From JBBECF01 sp040881945 (GTDB taxonomy: Bacteria; Pseudomonadota; Alphaproteobacteria; Dongiales; Dongiaceae), in assembly GCA_040881945.1 (NCBI GenBank), contig JBBECF010000211.1:1-10317 (forward strand): a stretch of DNA of 10,317 nt, written 5' to 3'. Made by a program: the position numbers and the translations under genes. Shown here in pieces: positions 8,289-10,317 of this stretch (position 1 is its first letter; the number at the start of each line of letters is the position of its first letter). The notes below the pieces were generated by a model. That model did not search any database and was not told the origin of the DNA. It saw nothing but the letters and a program-made list of their open reading frames with translations.

Positions 8289-8340
8289 GTTCATTGCCCC
8301 TTGATCTTGCGCTTCGCCGCCGCTTACGCCGGTCCGCGGC

Positions 8341-9018
8341 CTACGCGGCGGGCCGCCGAAGTCCCTCGAACAGGTGCAGCATGAAGGCCGTCGCCGCGAT
8401 CGGGGCGACCAGATTGACCACCGGCACCGTCAACAGCGCCGTCACGATCACCCCGGCCGCGAACACCCGGCCTGACTGCCCGCGCCGCAATTCGCGAACC
8501 CGGCGCTCGTCGAGCCGCCGCAGCGCCACCAGCTCGAAATACTCGCGACCGAGAAGATACCCGTTTAACCCATAGAAGACAAAGATATTTAGCGGCGGGA
8601 TAAAGAACAGCGCCAGGTATAGCGGCAGCGCCAGCAGGTTGAGCAGCAGTGCCGCGCCGGCGAACCGGACGCCGGCCAGGACCGCCTCGCCCACCGGCTG
8701 GGCGCGCGCCGGCGGCAGGTCCGGATAGTGGCGCGCCTCGACCGCCGCCGCGGCGTCCTCGAGAAAGAGACCGACCGTCACCGAGACCGCGGCGGGAAAC
8801 AGCAGCCAGGCGACCACCGCGACGCCCGCCCCGGCGGCGACGTCGACGATGGCGTCGATCCAGCCGATCCCGACCGCGCCGAGCGCGCCGATCGCCAGCC
8901 ACAGTCCGGCGGCGAGCGCCGCCAGCACCGCCAGCGCGAGCCCGAGGCTGCGCCACAGGACGCGCCGCAGACGCGGGTCGGCGAACTGCGCGAAGGCCTT
9001 GAAAAGGGCGGAGAACAA
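8341..9018 (-). CDS. EI24 domain (CysZ-like) membrane protein
   Basis: This is an integral inner-membrane protein of the EI24 family, which includes the sulfate importer CysZ. The substrate is not known for the alphaproteobacterial branch. Hydrophobic segments lie at about 24-44, 61-86, 115-141 and 185-213. The family motif NGYLLGREYFELVALRR (152-168) follows a short hydrophobic stretch. The start is uncertain. TTG at 9018 gives MFSALFKAFAQFADPRLRRV, which matches the way relatives begin, and a 225-residue protein. A TTG at 9078 would add 20 Arg/Thr-rich residues. Neither has a clear Shine-Dalgarno sequence. The gene ends 52 nt before the bactofilin start and probably heads the minus-strand operon. 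No sulfate-assimilation gene is nearby, so I do not use the symbol cysZ. Confidence 0.87.
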   Translation of the reverse strand: MFSALFKAFAQFADPRLRRVLWRSLGLALAVLAALAAGLWLAIGALGAVGIGWIDAIVDVAAGAGVAVVAWLLFPAAVSVTVGLFLEDAAAAVEARHYPDLPPARAQPVGEAVLAGVRFAGAALLLNLLALPLYLALFFIPPLNIFVFYGLNGYLLGREYFELVALRRLDERRVRELRRGQSGRVFAAGVIVTALLTVPVVNLVAPIAATAFMLHLFEGLRRPAA

Positions 9019-9099
9019 GGGGTCTGGCCCGGTTCGGTCGGTCGCCGTTCTTGTAGTCCTCGGCCGCCGCCGGCGCAAGGCGGCTGGCCGCGAGGTAAT

Positions 9100-9121
9100 G
9101 GGTCAGTTTGAAATCTGACCC
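9100..9121. repeat. Short palindrome GGGTCAG...CTGACCC
   Basis: GGGTCAG (9100-9106) and CTGACCC (9115-9121) form a 7-bp stem around an 8-nt A/T-rich loop. There is no run of T on either side, so it is not a standard terminator. It marks the point where GC content begins to fall. I recall GGGTCAGATTTCAAA-type sequences as common dispersed palindromes or element ends in proteobacteria, so it may be a remnant of a mobile element. That attribution is from memory. Confidence 0.45.
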
Positions 9122-9164
9122 GGAATGGTTAGTCGGTCACTTCGATTGAAGTCTGCTTCGTGCC

Positions 9165-9312
9165 GATACTGTTGAAAAACTCCGACACGATTCGCAGCGG
9201 CGCAATATTGGAATCCGGTTGGTGGCTCTCGTGAATCCTTCTTGCGCGACGTGGGTGATTCACGAAACAATCTTGCGCCGTCGGCCGGCTGATTGAGTTT
9301 TTCAACAGTATC
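9165..9312. mobile_element. MITE-like palindromic element, 148 bp
   Basis: The perfect 18-bp terminal repeats GATACTGTTGAAAAACTC (9165-9182) and its complement (9295-9312) are flanked by TGCC at 9161-9164 and 9313-9316, a likely 4-bp target duplication. Two inner inverted repeats continue the symmetry: 9199-9210 with 9268-9279 (11 of 12), and TCGTGAATC at 9229-9237 with its complement at 9257-9265. The whole element could fold as one long hairpin. It has no coding capacity for a transposase. The terminal sequence (CTGTTGAAAAACTC) is of the sort seen at the ends of IS elements with 4-bp duplications, such as parts of the IS5 group. The parent family is inferred, not shown. Confidence 0.75.
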
Positions 9313-9395
9313 TGCCGGGAGCGGACGGGCTGGCGACTCGCCTAGTAAATCGTGGCCTAGCCAAAAATAGCCTCAAGAGGCATTCTTTCGATGCC

Positions 9396-9965
9396 ATGGG
9401 AACACTCGGTGACCTAATAGCACCGTTTATCGAATCGGTCACGACCGGCCGAATTGACGTTTACAACGAGTTCAGTTTGCAGCACGAACTTGGCATCTTT
9501 CTCCGTGGGAGGCTCCCGAAAGACAAGGTGCAGTTTGAACGCAACGTGAGTTTCTTCTTTCCTGACAAATCATCGTTCACGAAAAGAGAGATCGATGTCG
9601 CGGTGTTCTCGCCTGATCGCAAAGAACTCAAATGGGGGATCGAATTAAAATATCCACGCAATGGCCAGCATCCCGAGCAGATGTTCAGCTTCTGCAAAGA
9701 TGTAGCGTTCGTTGAAGAGTTGAAGGCGGCAGGATTTTCGCAGACTGGGCTGTTGATATTCGCCGACGACCACCTATTTTGGCGGGGCCCAACCGAGGGG
9801 ATCTATGGCTTCTTTCGCGGCGGGCGGCCGCTGCAAGGCCAAATCCAAAAGCCAACCGGTAAAAAAGATGATCGGGTTACGGTATGCGGAACGTATACGG
9901 TGAAATGGGAAGCAATTTCTGATGGCCTAAAATTTGCTGCTATAGAGGCCGCCGATAGTCGTTAG
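9396..9965 (+). CDS. Putative PD-(D/E)XK nuclease-fold protein, accessory
   Basis: I do not recognise a named family. The 189-residue protein has the residue order of a PD-(D/E)XK nuclease core: an N-terminal helix with Glu31 (NEFSLQHELG), a strand with Asp67 (REIDVAVFS), then Glu83-x-Lys85 in WGIELKYP. A helix and the strand TGLLIFADDHLFW follow. The second half (about 130-189) is mixed and ends in KWEAISDGLKFAAIEA. No signal peptide or membrane segment is seen. The ATG at 9396 is the best start, although the possible Shine-Dalgarno sequence (AAGAGG) is 15 nt away. Codon use is much less GC-rich than in the core genes, which suggests horizontal acquisition. The next gene starts 9 nt after the stop. 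A restriction- or defence-type DNA-cutting role is plausible but unproven; an inactive fold is also possible. Confidence 0.75.
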   Translation: MGTLGDLIAPFIESVTTGRIDVYNEFSLQHELGIFLRGRLPKDKVQFERNVSFFFPDKSSFTKREIDVAVFSPDRKELKWGIELKYPRNGQHPEQMFSFCKDVAFVEELKAAGFSQTGLLIFADDHLFWRGPTEGIYGFFRGGRPLQGQIQKPTGKKDDRVTVCGTYTVKWEAISDGLKFAAIEAADSR

Positions 9966-9974
9966 AGGTCGCCA

Positions 9975-10317
9975 GTGAAGCCACTATTCACAATCCATGC
10001 CGGGGAATTCGTCGTCGGCGATTACATCGAGCGCGCGTTCCGCCATGTGAACGTTTGGGTTCCCGCCAAGGACAAAGGGATTGATCTTCTGGTGTCGGAC
10101 GCCAAGAACAAACGGGTAGTTTCATTCCAGGTGAAGTTCTCTCGTGACTTTCTCGCGACACACATGCCGGCAGTATTCCAAAAGCCGCTACGAGCTTGTG
10201 GGTGGTGGACGCTTAATCGACAGAAGATAGCTAAATCTCCCGCTGATTATTGGGTCTTTGTCCTTGTGGGATTCGCTAGACGCAGCACCGACTTCGTGAT
10301 CCTCAAGCCGTCTGACT
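9975..10317 (+). CDS. Putative PD-(D/E)XK-like protein (3' end outside window)
   Basis: An open frame from GTG at 9975 runs off the window after 114 codons. AGAGG (9964-9968) overlaps the previous stop codon and is spaced 6 nt from the GTG, so the two genes are almost certainly translationally coupled. The product begins MKPLFTIHAGEFVVGDYIER and shows a compact nuclease-like core: Glu11 on the first helix, Asp37 in KDKGIDLLV, and Gln52-x-Lys54 in VVSFQVKFSRDF, followed by a second hydrophobic strand (DYWVFVLVGF, 91-100). The E-D-QxK form is known in some restriction-endonuclease-like and Mrr/resolvase-like families. Composition is low-GC, like its partner. The family is not identified. It could bind or cut DNA, and the missing C-terminal part may hold another domain. 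Confidence 0.75.
   Translation, partial: MKPLFTIHAGEFVVGDYIERAFRHVNVWVPAKDKGIDLLVSDAKNKRVVSFQVKFSRDFLATHMPAVFQKPLRACGWWTLNRQKIAKSPADYWVFVLVGFARRSTDFVILKPSD

Larger units (their letters stand above)
9019..9395. other. Gene-free stretch at the junction with the accessory region
   Basis: No convincing gene lies in these 377 nt. They hold a 22-nt palindrome (9100-9121), the 148-bp MITE-like element (9165-9312) and a short leader for the next gene. In that leader the possible ribosome site AAGAGG (9375-9380) sits in the small dyad GCCTCAAGAGGC (9370-9381), 15 nt before the ATG at 9396. Base composition falls visibly from very GC-rich to mixed across the stretch. No tRNA gene or integrase is visible. 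Confidence 0.7.

Noticed and set aside
9100..9121. Intrinsic terminator
   Set aside because: The stem is only 7 bp and no T-run follows on either strand.
9313..9395. tRNA gene or attachment site at the island edge
   Set aside because: I looked for a cloverleaf, a TTCRANNC arm and a CCA end and found none; the short repeats here (such as GCCTAG twice) are too small to support an att site.
9461..9697. 78-codon minus-strand open frame in the island
   Set aside because: It lies wholly inside the first nuclease-like gene on the other strand and shows no features of its own.

Overview
The window reads as the chromosome of a high-GC alphaproteobacterium, and its last 0.9 kb or so is accessory DNA. 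The evidence for the group is the dnaK-dnaJ-dapB order, a near-consensus alphaproteobacterial RpoH (sigma-32) promoter in front of dnaK, and the DUF2244, bactofilin and EI24 families. Genus and species cannot be read from the sequence.

Layout. Positions 1-457 hold the 3' two-thirds or so of grpE (+). A DUF1848 gene (322-1353, -) converges on grpE and overlaps its end. The heat-shock promoter (1457-1484) and a roughly 120-nt leader with a good hairpin lead into dnaK (1614-3548) and dnaJ (3566-4705). dapB (4787-5602) follows, probably with a promoter of its own. Next come a membrane DUF2244 gene (-) and nth (+), transcribed divergently. The DNA between them holds a 176-bp MITE-like element with 13-bp terminal inverted repeats, an 8-9-bp flanking direct repeat and an internal REP-like palindrome. 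A minus-strand run then encodes an EI24/CysZ-like membrane protein, a bactofilin and a small putative lipoprotein. It is read from about 9018 down to 7022 and converges on nth.

From about 9100 the character changes. There is a short palindrome, then a 148-bp MITE-like palindromic element with perfect 18-bp terminal repeats and a TGCC direct repeat on each side. After that come two tightly coupled plus-strand genes of clearly lower GC. Both show the residue pattern of PD-(D/E)XK nuclease-fold proteins: E...D...ExK in the first, E...D...QxK in the second, which runs off the window. This pair is the best candidate here for an undescribed, possibly defensive, system. The case rests on motifs and context only.

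How the genes work together. GrpE, DnaK and DnaJ form the Hsp70 chaperone cycle. DapB (lysine and peptidoglycan precursor synthesis) and Nth (base excision repair) are housekeeping enzymes. The EI24-bactofilin-lipoprotein run looks like a cell-envelope or cytoskeletal transcription unit. Both small palindromic elements sit between genes. The one at 6159-6334 lies immediately upstream of the predicted promoters of the two divergent genes.
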